DNA of 64,000 bases from Streptomyces hygroscopicus (GTDB taxonomy: Bacteria; Actinomycetota; Actinomycetes; Streptomycetales; Streptomycetaceae): NCBI GenBank assembly GCA_002021875.1, contig CP018627.1, positions 682,001 through 746,000 of the forward strand. The letters run 5' to 3'. The translations under genes and the position numbers were made by a program. The notes under the pieces were generated by a model. That model saw only the letters and a program-made list of their open reading frames with translations. It searched no databases and was not told the origin of the DNA. This document shows positions 51,607 to 59,450 of the stretch, one piece after another (position 1 is the first letter of the stretch; every line of letters begins with the position of its first letter).

Positions 51607-52479
51607 TCAGCGGTCTTCGCCGGGCTGGGCGGGCTTCCAGCGGAAGAGCCGCTTCTCCAGGAAGGTCAGCAGCCCCTCGGCGAGCAGGGCCACCACGGCG
51701 AGGATCACCATGGCGGCGTACACACCGGCGGCGTTGAAGGTGCCCTGCGAGGAGGACACCAGCAGGCCGAGCCCCTTGGTGGCGCCGATGTACTCGCCGA
51801 CGATGGCGCCGATCAGGGCGAAGCCGAAGCTGACATGGAGGCTGGTGAAGATCCACGAGGTGGCGGAGGGGATCACCACCTGGAGGGTGACCTGGCGGTT
51901 GCTCGCGCCGAGGATCCGGGAGTTGGCCACCAGGTTGCGGTCGACCTCCCGGGCGCCCTGGAAGGCGTTGAAGAAGACGGGGAAGAAGACCAGGACGACG
52001 GCCGAGGCGACCTTCGAGGCCGGGCCGAGGCCGAACCAGATCAGGAAGATGGGCGCGAGGACGATGCGCGGCAGCGCGTTGAGCACCTTGATGTACGGGC
52101 CGAGCACATCGGCGAGGAAGGCGACCCGGCCGAACGCGATCCCCAGGACCACACCGGCCACGACGCCGATGCCCCAGCCCAGGAGCGCCTCGTAGAGCGT
52201 GTACCAGATCTGTTCCCACAGCGAGCCCTGCGCGGTGCCGTGCAGCGCCCACTGCTTGAGCTGGTCCCAGATCTTGGAGGGCATCGAGAAGTTGAAGGGG
52301 TCGATGACGGCGGCGCGGGCCAGCCATTCCCACAGCCCGATGACACCGAGGAGCACCAGGGCGCGGCTGGTCTGGACGAGGATCGCGCGGTTGCGGGCGG
52401 CGCGTGCCCGGGCCCTGGTGCGCGTGCCGGGTGTCTTGTCGAGGGCGGGCGCGGCCGTGGCGGACATGGTCTCAGGCAT
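51607..52479 (-). CDS. NitT/TauT-type ABC transporter permease
   Basis: The 290-residue protein has about six helices and the permease coupling loop VDRNLVANSRILGASNRQVTLQVVIPSATSWIFTSLHVSFG. The first 40 residues are charged and low-complexity (ARARAARNRA). I use ATG 52479, which overlaps the ATPase stop by 8 nt; a GTG at 52497 is the alternative. The importer has a single permease gene here, so it probably works as a homodimer. Confidence 0.9.
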   Translation of the reverse strand: MPETMSATAAPALDKTPGTRTRARARAARNRAILVQTSRALVLLGVIGLWEWLARAAVIDPFNFSMPSKIWDQLKQWALHGTAQGSLWEQIWYTLYEALLGWGIGVVAGVVLGIAFGRVAFLADVLGPYIKVLNALPRIVLAPIFLIWFGLGPASKVASAVVLVFFPVFFNAFQGAREVDRNLVANSRILGASNRQVTLQVVIPSATSWIFTSLHVSFGFALIGAIVGEYIGATKGLGLLVSSSQGTFNAAGVYAAMVILAVVALLAEGLLTFLEKRLFRWKPAQPGEDR

Positions 52480-53284
52480 CGACGGCACCCCTCTCACGGG
52501 TGATGCGGACCTCTTCGCCGAGCGAGGACCAGATCTCCCGGTAGATCTCCACGAACCGCGGCTCCAGCCGCACCGACTCGACCTTGCGGGGCCGGGGCAG
52601 ATCGATCTCGAAGACCTCCTTGACGGTGGCCGGTCCGGCCGTCATCACGACGACCTTGTCGGCCAGGGCGATGGACTCCTCCAGGTCGTGGGTGACGAAG
52701 ACGACGCAGGCGCCGGTCCCCGCCCACAGCTCCAGCAGTTCGTCCGACATCAGCGCGCGGGTCTGCACATCGAGCGCCGAGAACGGCTCGTCCATGAGCA
52801 GGATCTCGGGGTCGTTGACGAAGGTCGCCGCGAGCGCCACGCGCTTGCGCTGACCGCCCGAAAGCTGATGCGGATAGCGGTCCTCGAAGGAGGAGAGACC
52901 GACCCGGGCCAGCCACTCACGGGCCCGTTCCTTCGCCTCCTGCTTGGGCACACCGCGAAAACGCGGTCCGGCCATCACATTCGACAGCACGCTGCGCCAG
53001 GGGAACACCGCGTCCTGCTGGAAGACGAAGCCGACGTTGGAGGCGATGCCGCGGACCGGTTCACCGGCCACCAGCACCTCGCCCTCGGTGGGCTCCTCCA
53101 ACCCGCTGACCAGCGTCAGTGTCGTGGACTTCCCGCAACCGGTGGGCCCGACGACGGCGACGAACTCACCGTGCCCAACCGTCAGGTCGAGATCCCTGAC
53201 CGCGGTGTGGAGGGCCCCGGACGGTGTCCGGAACGCCTTGCTCGTTCCCCGCAGCTCGATGGCGGGGCTGGTGTGGCTGCTCAT
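52472..53284 (-). CDS. NitT/TauT-type ABC transporter ATP-binding protein
   Basis: The 270-residue ATPase has Walker A VVGPTGCGKSTTLTLVSGL, Q-loop FVFQQDAVFPWRSVLSNV, signature LSGGQRKRVALAATFVNDP, Walker B ILLMDEPFSALD and VTHDLEES. ATG 53284 fits the family N-terminus; the in-frame extension further upstream runs over the divergent promoter. It is the first gene of the operon, with the two-component kinase gene beginning 241 nt away on the other strand. Confidence 0.93.
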   Translation of the reverse strand: MSSHTSPAIELRGTSKAFRTPSGALHTAVRDLDLTVGHGEFVAVVGPTGCGKSTTLTLVSGLEEPTEGEVLVAGEPVRGIASNVGFVFQQDAVFPWRSVLSNVMAGPRFRGVPKQEAKERAREWLARVGLSSFEDRYPHQLSGGQRKRVALAATFVNDPEILLMDEPFSALDVQTRALMSDELLELWAGTGACVVFVTHDLEESIALADKVVVMTAGPATVKEVFEIDLPRPRKVESVRLEPRFVEIYREIWSSLGEEVRITRERGAVDA

Positions 53285-53525
53285 GGCCGGGAGGCTAGAA
53301 GTGACCTCGGCCACAGCGGCAGTCTTCTGGGCACAACCCGCCGTTGCGCCCACAAACCGCGTTCTGCTCGTTTTGCTCGCGCCCTGGCAACGAAAACGCC
53401 ACGGAGACTGGGCATACGCCCCGGACACCTTTACGGTGCGTTCACAGCACCATAAACGGACGAAGTACTACCGCTCGCGCATGGGACCACACGGGATGAG
53501 CGAGACGGGAGACAGGGGGCCCATC

Positions 53526-55214
53526 ATGCGCATCCGATGGCCCCGGCGTGTCTCCGGCCAGGTGCTCGCCGCGCAGCTTTCCATCACCGCCGGGGTGATG
53601 GTGCTGGCGACCGCGCTGTTCCTGGCCCCGCTCAGCTCCGAGATCGACAACCAGGCGATGCACCAGGCGCTCGCCATCGCCCAGACCACCGCGGCCGATC
53701 CGGACATCGCGCGGGACCTCGCCGCCACCGAGCCCACCCCCTCGGGTCCGGTGCAGCGGGCGGCCGAACGGATCCGCCGGGCCACCGGCGCGCTGTACAT
53801 CGTGGTGATGGACTCCCGGGGGGTGCGCTGGTCGCACACCACCACCGCCCGGATCGGCGAACACGTCTCCACCGATCCGGGCGAGGCGCTCTCGGGCCGG
53901 GAGGTCCTGCAGATCGACGTGGGGACGCTCGGCCGCTCGGCCCGCGCCAAGGTTCCGCTGCGCTCCGGGGACGGACGGATCGTCGGGGCGGTGTCGGTGG
54001 GCATCGGCTACGGCAGCGTGCGCGACCAGCTGCTGGCGGCGGTGCCCCGGCTGCTGCTGTACGCGGGGGCGGCGCTCGGGGTGGGTGTCCTGGCGGCGAT
54101 CGCCGTCTCGCGCCAACTGCGCCGCCGTACGCACGGTGTCGCGTTCGCCGACATCTCGGCGCTGCTGGACGAGCGGGAGGCGATGCTGCACGGCATCCGC
54201 GAAGGGGTGGTGGCCTTCGACCGGCACGGCCGGATCCGTCTGATCAACGACGAGGCCGGGCGGCTGCTCGGGATCCGCCCGGACGCCACCGGCCGCACCC
54301 TGGAGGAGTCACTGCCACCGGGCCGTACCACCGATGTGCTGGCGGGGCGGGTGGACGGGGCGGATCTGCTGACGGTCAGCGGCGCCCGGGTGCTGGTGGC
54401 CAACCGTATGCCGACCGAGGACGGCGGGGCGGTGGCGACCCTGCGCGACCGCACCGAGCTGGAGTTGCTGGGCCGCGAGCTGGACAGCACCCGCGGGCTG
54501 CTGGACGCGCTGCGCGCCCAGGACCACGAACACGCCAACCGGCTGCACACCCTGCTGGGGCTGCTGGAGCTGGGACTGCACGAACGCGCGGCACAGTTCG
54601 TGGCCGAGCTCACCAACGCCAGGCGTGCCTCGGCCGAGCAGATCTCCGAACGGGTACACGATCCGCTGCTGTCGGCGCTGCTGGTCGGCAAGTCGGCCAT
54701 CGTGGCCGAGCGCGGCGTGGCCCTGCGTATCTCGCCCGCGACCCTGCTGCCCGGGCGGGTGGTCGATCCGCGCGATCTGGTGACCGTGCTCGGCAACCTC
54801 GTCGACAACGCGCTGGACGCGGTGGCCGCACACCCCTCCCCCACTCCGTTCATCGAGGTCGAGTTGCGGGCCGAGGGCACCACCGCCGTACTGCGGGTTA
54901 GCGACACCGGTCCGGGGGTGCCACCGGGGATGCGCGAACAGATCTTCACCGAGGGCTGGTCCACCAAGCGGCCCGCGCGCCCCGGCTCCCGGGACGCCCG
55001 GCCCGATGCCCATGAGGGGTTCGCCACGGTGTCGCCGCGCGGCCGGGGCATCGGACTGGCCCTGGTACGGCGGCTGGCCGAGCGATACGGGGGCATGGCC
55101 CGGGTCACCGCCCGGGCGGGTGGCGGGGCGGTGTTCACCGTCGTCCTGCCCGAGGCCCTCACCGGGGACGACACACCCACTCATGAGTTCACCGCAGCAG
55201 GAGAGTCACGATGA
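53526..55214 (+). CDS. CitA/DcuS-type sensor histidine kinase
   Basis: The 562-residue sensor has two membrane helices (about residues 12-34 and 170-195), with an extracytoplasmic PAS-like ligand domain between (YIVVMDSRGVRWSHTTTARIGEHVS). A cytoplasmic PAS domain follows (GIREGVVAFDRHGRIRLINDEAGRLLG). The DHp/ATPase region has phospho-acceptor His334 in LRAQDHEHANRLHTLLGLLELG, VLGNLVDNALDA, SDTGPGVP and RGRGIGLALVRRL. The CitA/DcuS family senses di- and tricarboxylates or related acids. Its stop overlaps the response-regulator start (ATGA). The divergent ABC importer is its likely target. Confidence 0.93.
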   Translation: MRIRWPRRVSGQVLAAQLSITAGVMVLATALFLAPLSSEIDNQAMHQALAIAQTTAADPDIARDLAATEPTPSGPVQRAAERIRRATGALYIVVMDSRGVRWSHTTTARIGEHVSTDPGEALSGREVLQIDVGTLGRSARAKVPLRSGDGRIVGAVSVGIGYGSVRDQLLAAVPRLLLYAGAALGVGVLAAIAVSRQLRRRTHGVAFADISALLDEREAMLHGIREGVVAFDRHGRIRLINDEAGRLLGIRPDATGRTLEESLPPGRTTDVLAGRVDGADLLTVSGARVLVANRMPTEDGGAVATLRDRTELELLGRELDSTRGLLDALRAQDHEHANRLHTLLGLLELGLHERAAQFVAELTNARRASAEQISERVHDPLLSALLVGKSAIVAERGVALRISPATLLPGRVVDPRDLVTVLGNLVDNALDAVAAHPSPTPFIEVELRAEGTTAVLRVSDTGPGVPPGMREQIFTEGWSTKRPARPGSRDARPDAHEGFATVSPRGRGIGLALVRRLAERYGGMARVTARAGGGAVFTVVLPEALTGDDTPTHEFTAAGESR

Positions 55215-55903
55215 TTGACGTTCTTGTCGTGGACGACGACTTCCACGTCGCCGAGATCAACGCCGCGTATGTGGCCCAGGTGCCCGGCTACCGGGTCACC
55301 GCCCGCGCCCATACCGCCGCCCAGGCCCTCGCGACCCTCGAACGCACCCCGGTCGACCTCGTCCTGCTCGACCACTATCTGCCGGACGAGACCGGGCTGA
55401 CCCTGGTGCGGCGGATGCGCCAGCTCGGCCACCACGCCGACGTCATCATGGTGACGGCCGCCTGTGATGTGGCCACCGTCCAGGCCGCCATGCGCTATGG
55501 CGCACTGCAGTACCTGGTCAAGCCGTTCAGCTTCGCCGGGCTGCGGGCCAAGCTGGACGGCTACGCGGGGCTGCGCCGCACCCTCGAGGGCGTCGGCGGG
55601 CGCGGCGAGACCGGCCAGGAGAAGGTGGACCGGATCTTCGGCGCCTTCGCAGCCGCCGACACTTCCGGCCCCGCCCTCCCCAAAGGCCACTCCGCGCCCA
55701 CCGTCGACCTCATACGGCGGGTCCTGGACCAGGCCGACCAGCCGCTCTCCGCCCATGAAGTGGCGGAGCGCACCGGTATCAGCCGCTCCACGGCCCAGCG
55801 TTATCTGAAGTACCTCGAACATGCGGGCCGCATCAGCCTCACCCTCAAGTACGGGGACACCGGCCGTCCCGAACACCGCTACACATGGGTGGCGGTGAAC
55901 TGA
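55211..55903 (+). CDS. CitB/DcuR-type response regulator
   Basis: The 230-residue protein has a receiver domain with the acidic pocket VLVVDDDFHVAE, phosphorylated Asp54 in LVLLDHYLPDETGL, Thr82 and Lys104 (LVKPF). A C-terminal helix-turn-helix follows: ADQPLSAHEVAERTGISRSTAQRYLKYLEHAGRI. It overlaps the kinase gene by 4 nt. Its winged-helix type is that of DcuR/CitB activators of organic-acid uptake genes, supporting control of the divergent importer. Confidence 0.93.
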   Translation: MIDVLVVDDDFHVAEINAAYVAQVPGYRVTARAHTAAQALATLERTPVDLVLLDHYLPDETGLTLVRRMRQLGHHADVIMVTAACDVATVQAAMRYGALQYLVKPFSFAGLRAKLDGYAGLRRTLEGVGGRGETGQEKVDRIFGAFAAADTSGPALPKGHSAPTVDLIRRVLDQADQPLSAHEVAERTGISRSTAQRYLKYLEHAGRISLTLKYGDTGRPEHRYTWVAVN

Positions 55904-55911
55904 CGGCACCC

Positions 55912-56736
55912 TCAGCTGGTGGCCGAGGCCTCGTACAGGCCACGGCCGGAACGCTGGGCCCGGTCCGAGGAACGCAGCCGCTCGAGGGTGTTGCGCACCG
56001 AGTTCACATTGGTGCGGGTCTCGTCGCGGCCCAGGGCATCGTTGACCTCGGAGGCCCGCATGGGACGACCGGCCTTGCGCAGCGCGGCCAGCACGCTGTC
56101 GGCGAGCCCCGTGGAGCGCTCGGAGGTGGCGACCGTCTCCTTGGCGGCCTTCTCCGCCGGCTTCTCGGCGGCGGCGACCTTGGTGGCCTTGGCGGGCTTC
56201 GCGGTGGCCTTGGTGGTGGCCTTGGTAGTGGCCTTCACCGTGGCCTTGGTGGCCTTGGGAGCCTTCGCCACGGCCTTCGCGGCGGTCTTCTTGGCGGCGG
56301 CGGTCTTCTTGCCCGCCGCCTTGGTGGCCCGTCCGGTGGCCGGCGCCTTGGCCGCCTTGCCCCTGCTGCGCTGACGGCCGATGGCCGCCTTGCGCGTGGC
56401 GGCGGAGGTACGGCCGGTGGAGGCCGTGTCCTCGGCGGTCTCCGGCTCGGTCTCGGCCGTGGCCTCGGTGGCCGGCTCCGCGGCCGGCTCGGCCGGGGTG
56501 GCCTCGGCCACGGGCTTCGCCACCGCCACCGGGGCGCCGTCCACGACCTGCTCCGACACCGTGGCGATGGAGAGCGTCTGCAGGCTGCTCAGGGCGGTGC
56601 TGACCGCCTCCAGCCGCTTGGTGACGGCCTCCAAATCACCCTTGAGTGCCTCCTGTTGCTTCTGCAGTTGGGGGAGCTCGGCCTCCAGTACCTCAATGGT
56701 CGAACCCACACTGCTGTCCGCGCTCAACGCGTTCAC
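55912..56736 (-). CDS. Coiled-coil / histone-H1-like tail / winged-helix DNA-binding protein
   Basis: The 274-residue protein has three regions. Residues about 1-55 form a coiled coil (VLEAELPQLQKQQEALKGDLEAVTKRLEAV). Next is a Pro/Glu/Ala acidic stretch. Then, about 115-215, comes a lysine-alanine-rich tail with many KAxKA(T) units (KAAGKKTAAAKKTAAKAVAKAPKATKATVKATTKATTKAT), like eukaryotic histone H1 or bacterial HupS tails. The C-terminal 60 residues form a predicted winged helix (LADSVLAALRKAGRPMRASEVNDALG, VNSVRNTLERL). It probably binds DNA as an oligomer and may compact or bridge it. GTG 56736 is chosen; no known name is certain. Confidence 0.8.
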   Translation of the reverse strand: MNALSADSSVGSTIEVLEAELPQLQKQQEALKGDLEAVTKRLEAVSTALSSLQTLSIATVSEQVVDGAPVAVAKPVAEATPAEPAAEPATEATAETEPETAEDTASTGRTSAATRKAAIGRQRSRGKAAKAPATGRATKAAGKKTAAAKKTAAKAVAKAPKATKATVKATTKATTKATAKPAKATKVAAAEKPAEKAAKETVATSERSTGLADSVLAALRKAGRPMRASEVNDALGRDETRTNVNSVRNTLERLRSSDRAQRSGRGLYEASATS

Positions 56737-57033
56737 TTCACTTCGTCCCCTTTCTGGGCGTCTGCGCCCATCGCAGCTGTGATTATGCCTGCTGTTCAGA
56801 CGGTGCGGTGCCCTGTGTGCCACTACGCAAAACAACCACACGCGTCTCAGCACCCCTTGAGAGGCCAACTTTCGGTGAAAACACACGCCTGTCACACCGC
56901 GACCGCACCGCCGATGTCATCCGGAAGGGTGGCGCCGCAAACGCGGTGACGACGTGTCAGGCCCCAGTTTTCGGGGTGGCTTCACACGGGTGGTAGAAAC
57001 ACCGTACCCGTCCGAGGAAACAGAGGTAGTCCC

Positions 57034-58002
57034 ATGAAGCTGCGCTGCGCCGTGCTCGACGACTATCAGGACGTGGCGCTGTCGGCGGCCGACTGGTCCG
57101 GTGTGCTCGACGCGGTGGACGTGGCGCCGGTCCATGAGTACATCGCCGATGAGGACGCGGTGGCCGAGGCGATCGGGGACTGCGAGATCGTGGTCATCAT
57201 GCGGGAGCGCACGCCCTTCCCCGCATCGCTGTTCGCCCGGCTGCCACGGCTGAGGCTGCTGGTGACCACGGGGATGCGCAACGCGTCGGTCGACCTGGAG
57301 GCCGCCGCCCGCCATGGCGTCACCGTGTGCGGCACGGGCGGCAGCTCACAACCGACCACCGAGCTCACCTGGGCGCTGATCCTGGGGCTCGCCCGCCATG
57401 TGGTGCCGGAGAGCACGGCGCTGCGGGACGGCGGGCCGTGGCAGAGCACCGTCGGCACCGATCTGTACGGCCGCCGTCTGGGGTTGCTGGGGCTGGGGCG
57501 GATCGGCGCCCAGGTGGCGCGGGTCGGCCGGGCCTTCGGTATGGAGGTGGCCGCCTGGAGCGAGAATCTGACGGCCGGGCGCGCGGAGGCGGACGGGGTG
57601 CGGCCGGCCGGTTCCAAGGAGGAACTGCTGGAGACCAGCGACATCGTCTCGGTGCATCTGGTGCTCAGCGACCGCACCCGGGGGCTGCTGGGCGCGGCGG
57701 AACTGAGGCGGATGCGTCCCACGGCGCTTCTGGTGAACACCTCCCGCGCGGCGATCGTGGACCAGGCGGCGCTCGCGGAGGCGCTGCGGGACGGCTGGAT
57801 CGCGGGCGCGGCGGTGGATGTGTTCGAACGGGAGCCGCTGCCGCCGGGCGATCCGTTCCGTACCCTGCCGAATCTGCTGGCCACCCCACACCTCGGCTAT
57901 GTCACCCGAGGCAACTACGAGCGGTTCTACGGCGATGTGGTGGAGGACATCCGCGCCTACCTGGCGGGGGCGCCGATCCGTCGGCTGACCCCGCCCGCCT
58001 GA
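57034..58002 (+). CDS. D-2-hydroxyacid dehydrogenase-family protein
   Basis: The 322-residue NAD-dependent dehydrogenase has the Rossmann motif LGLLGLGRIGAQVARVGRAFG. The catalytic set is Arg in VNTSRAAIVD, Glu in FEREPLPPGDPF and His in ATPHLGYVTRGN. The N-terminal half starts KLRCAVLDDYQDVALSAADW, typical of the DUF-like actinobacterial subgroup of unknown substrate. Glu and His of the charge relay are intact, so it should be active. AGAGGTAG precedes ATG 57034. Confidence 0.9.
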   Translation: MKLRCAVLDDYQDVALSAADWSGVLDAVDVAPVHEYIADEDAVAEAIGDCEIVVIMRERTPFPASLFARLPRLRLLVTTGMRNASVDLEAAARHGVTVCGTGGSSQPTTELTWALILGLARHVVPESTALRDGGPWQSTVGTDLYGRRLGLLGLGRIGAQVARVGRAFGMEVAAWSENLTAGRAEADGVRPAGSKEELLETSDIVSVHLVLSDRTRGLLGAAELRRMRPTALLVNTSRAAIVDQAALAEALRDGWIAGAAVDVFEREPLPPGDPFRTLPNLLATPHLGYVTRGNYERFYGDVVEDIRAYLAGAPIRRLTPPA

Positions 58003-58027
58003 CCGCCCGGAGAGGCGCCCTCCCGTT

Positions 58028-58047
58028 CCGGCACCCGCGGGTGCCGG
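58028..58047 (+). terminator. Palindromic terminator after the dehydrogenase gene
   Basis: CCGGCACCC (58028-58036) pairs with GGGTGCCGG (58039-58047), 26 nt after the stop. The stem is perfect, with only GC between. In the rest of the 301-nt gap (58003-58303) I see no clear promoter. Confidence 0.65.
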
Positions 58048-58303
58048 GCCGCTAGGTGCGTCAAGAGGGCCCGTTTCAGGGCGCGTTGGGCCCATCGGGG
58101 GCCCGGCCGCCCTCGTTCGAACATTCCACACCCAGCCACCGGTCGTCTTCCCGGGCTGAAAGCGACGCATGCCCTCCGCCCGGTGGACACTATTCCGTTT
58201 CGCCTTCGTCATACCGGACAGGCTGCCTGGCACGGACAACCCATCGGCCCGCACAACAGACCGGTGCCCGGTCCACCGACCCGGCACCGCGGACGGAGGG
58301 AAC

Positions 58304-59377
58304 GTGGCTCACAGCACACCCGGAATGCCGGCAACCGACCGGGCACCGGCCGAACAGGGCGCCCTGCGGCGCGGCGACGGCGGCGGCGGATCGGGGACAC
58401 CGCCACCGACCCGGCGCGGCATGCTCTCGGTGGCCGCGGCGGCCGGGATCGGCCTGCTCGCCGGCTGCGGCGAGGAGTCGGCCGGTTCGCCCTCCGGAGC
58501 GGGCCCGCAAGGCTCCGGCAAGGCGGAGCGCTCCCCGTCCGCCACTCCATCAAAGAGTTCCCCCTCCCCCACCCCGAAGCCGCGGCCGGAACTGCCCCGG
58601 GGCGGCCGGGACCTGTCCCGCTACCGTCTGGTGGGCTACTGCGGACTGCCCGGGGCCGCCGCGCTCGGCCGGCTCGGCATCGGGGACCTCGACGACCAGG
58701 TACGCCAGATCGAGAAGACCGCCCGCGCCTACGCCGCGGACCGCGAACCGCAACCGGTGCTCGAACTCCTCGCGACGGTGGCCAACAGCAGCGCGGGCCC
58801 CGACGGCACCTACCGCTCGCGCACCTCCCCCGACACGATCCGCCGCTTCCACGACGCGGCCAAGCGCCATCGCGCCCTGCTGCTGCTGAACATCCAGCCG
58901 GGCCGGGCGTCGGTACTCGGCGAGGTCAAGGCGTTGCGCGAATGGCTGGTCCACCCCGATGTCGGCATAGCCCTGGACCCGGAGTGGGAGATGGGTCCGG
59001 GCGAGGTGCCGGGGGACACCTACGGCCACACCAGCGGCAAGGAGCTCACCGATGTGGCCCGCTATCTCTCCGGGATCATCGACGAACACGATCTGCCGCA
59101 GAAGCCGCTGGTCTTCCACCAGGTGGCCGTGTCCGTCGTCAGCGAACAGTCCGCGCTGCGCCCGCAGCCCGGTGTGGTGGTCATCAAGAGCGCGGACGGC
59201 ATCGGATCGCCGGGGATGAAGCGGGACACCTGGCGGCAATTGGTAAAGGACCAGCCCGAGGGCGTGCGCACCGGCTTCAAGCTCTTCTACGAGGAGGACA
59301 CCGAGGGGAGCCGGCTGATGACCCCGGAAGAGGTGCTGGCCCTGCGGCCACGCCCGGATTACGTCATGTTCGAGTGA
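58304..59377 (+). CDS. Tat-exported lipoprotein, unknown function
   Basis: The 357-residue lipoprotein has a twin-arginine motif (TRRGMLSVAAAAGIGLLAGC) with lipobox LAGC. A Ser/Pro-rich linker follows (about 55-95), then a compact domain starting LSRYRLVGYCGLPGAAALGRLG, with LVHPDVGIALDPEWEMGPGEVPGDTYG and QPGVVVIKSADGIGSPGMKRDTW. Alternating strand/helix spacing and the DPEWE acidic cluster look like a TIM-barrel glycosidase-type fold, but I cannot name the family. GTG 58304 with GGAGGG upstream is chosen; ATG 58325 is an alternative. It precedes a bidirectional terminator. Confidence 0.8.
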   Translation: MAHSTPGMPATDRAPAEQGALRRGDGGGGSGTPPPTRRGMLSVAAAAGIGLLAGCGEESAGSPSGAGPQGSGKAERSPSATPSKSSPSPTPKPRPELPRGGRDLSRYRLVGYCGLPGAAALGRLGIGDLDDQVRQIEKTARAYAADREPQPVLELLATVANSSAGPDGTYRSRTSPDTIRRFHDAAKRHRALLLLNIQPGRASVLGEVKALREWLVHPDVGIALDPEWEMGPGEVPGDTYGHTSGKELTDVARYLSGIIDEHDLPQKPLVFHQVAVSVVSEQSALRPQPGVVVIKSADGIGSPGMKRDTWRQLVKDQPEGVRTGFKLFYEEDTEGSRLMTPEEVLALRPRPDYVMFE

Positions 59378-59403
59378 GAGCGGCGGCGTGCGCCACCGAC
59401 ACG

Positions 59404-59436
59404 GCCGCCCCCGGCCGGAAGGCGGCCGGGGGCGGC
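59404..59436. terminator. Bidirectional terminator hairpin
   Basis: GCCGCCCCCGGCCG (59404-59417) pairs perfectly with CGGCCGGGGGCGGC (59423-59436) around a GAAGG loop. It sits between the stops of two converging genes (59377 and 59451). Confidence 0.85.
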
Positions 59437-59450
59437 TGGGAGAGGGGCGC

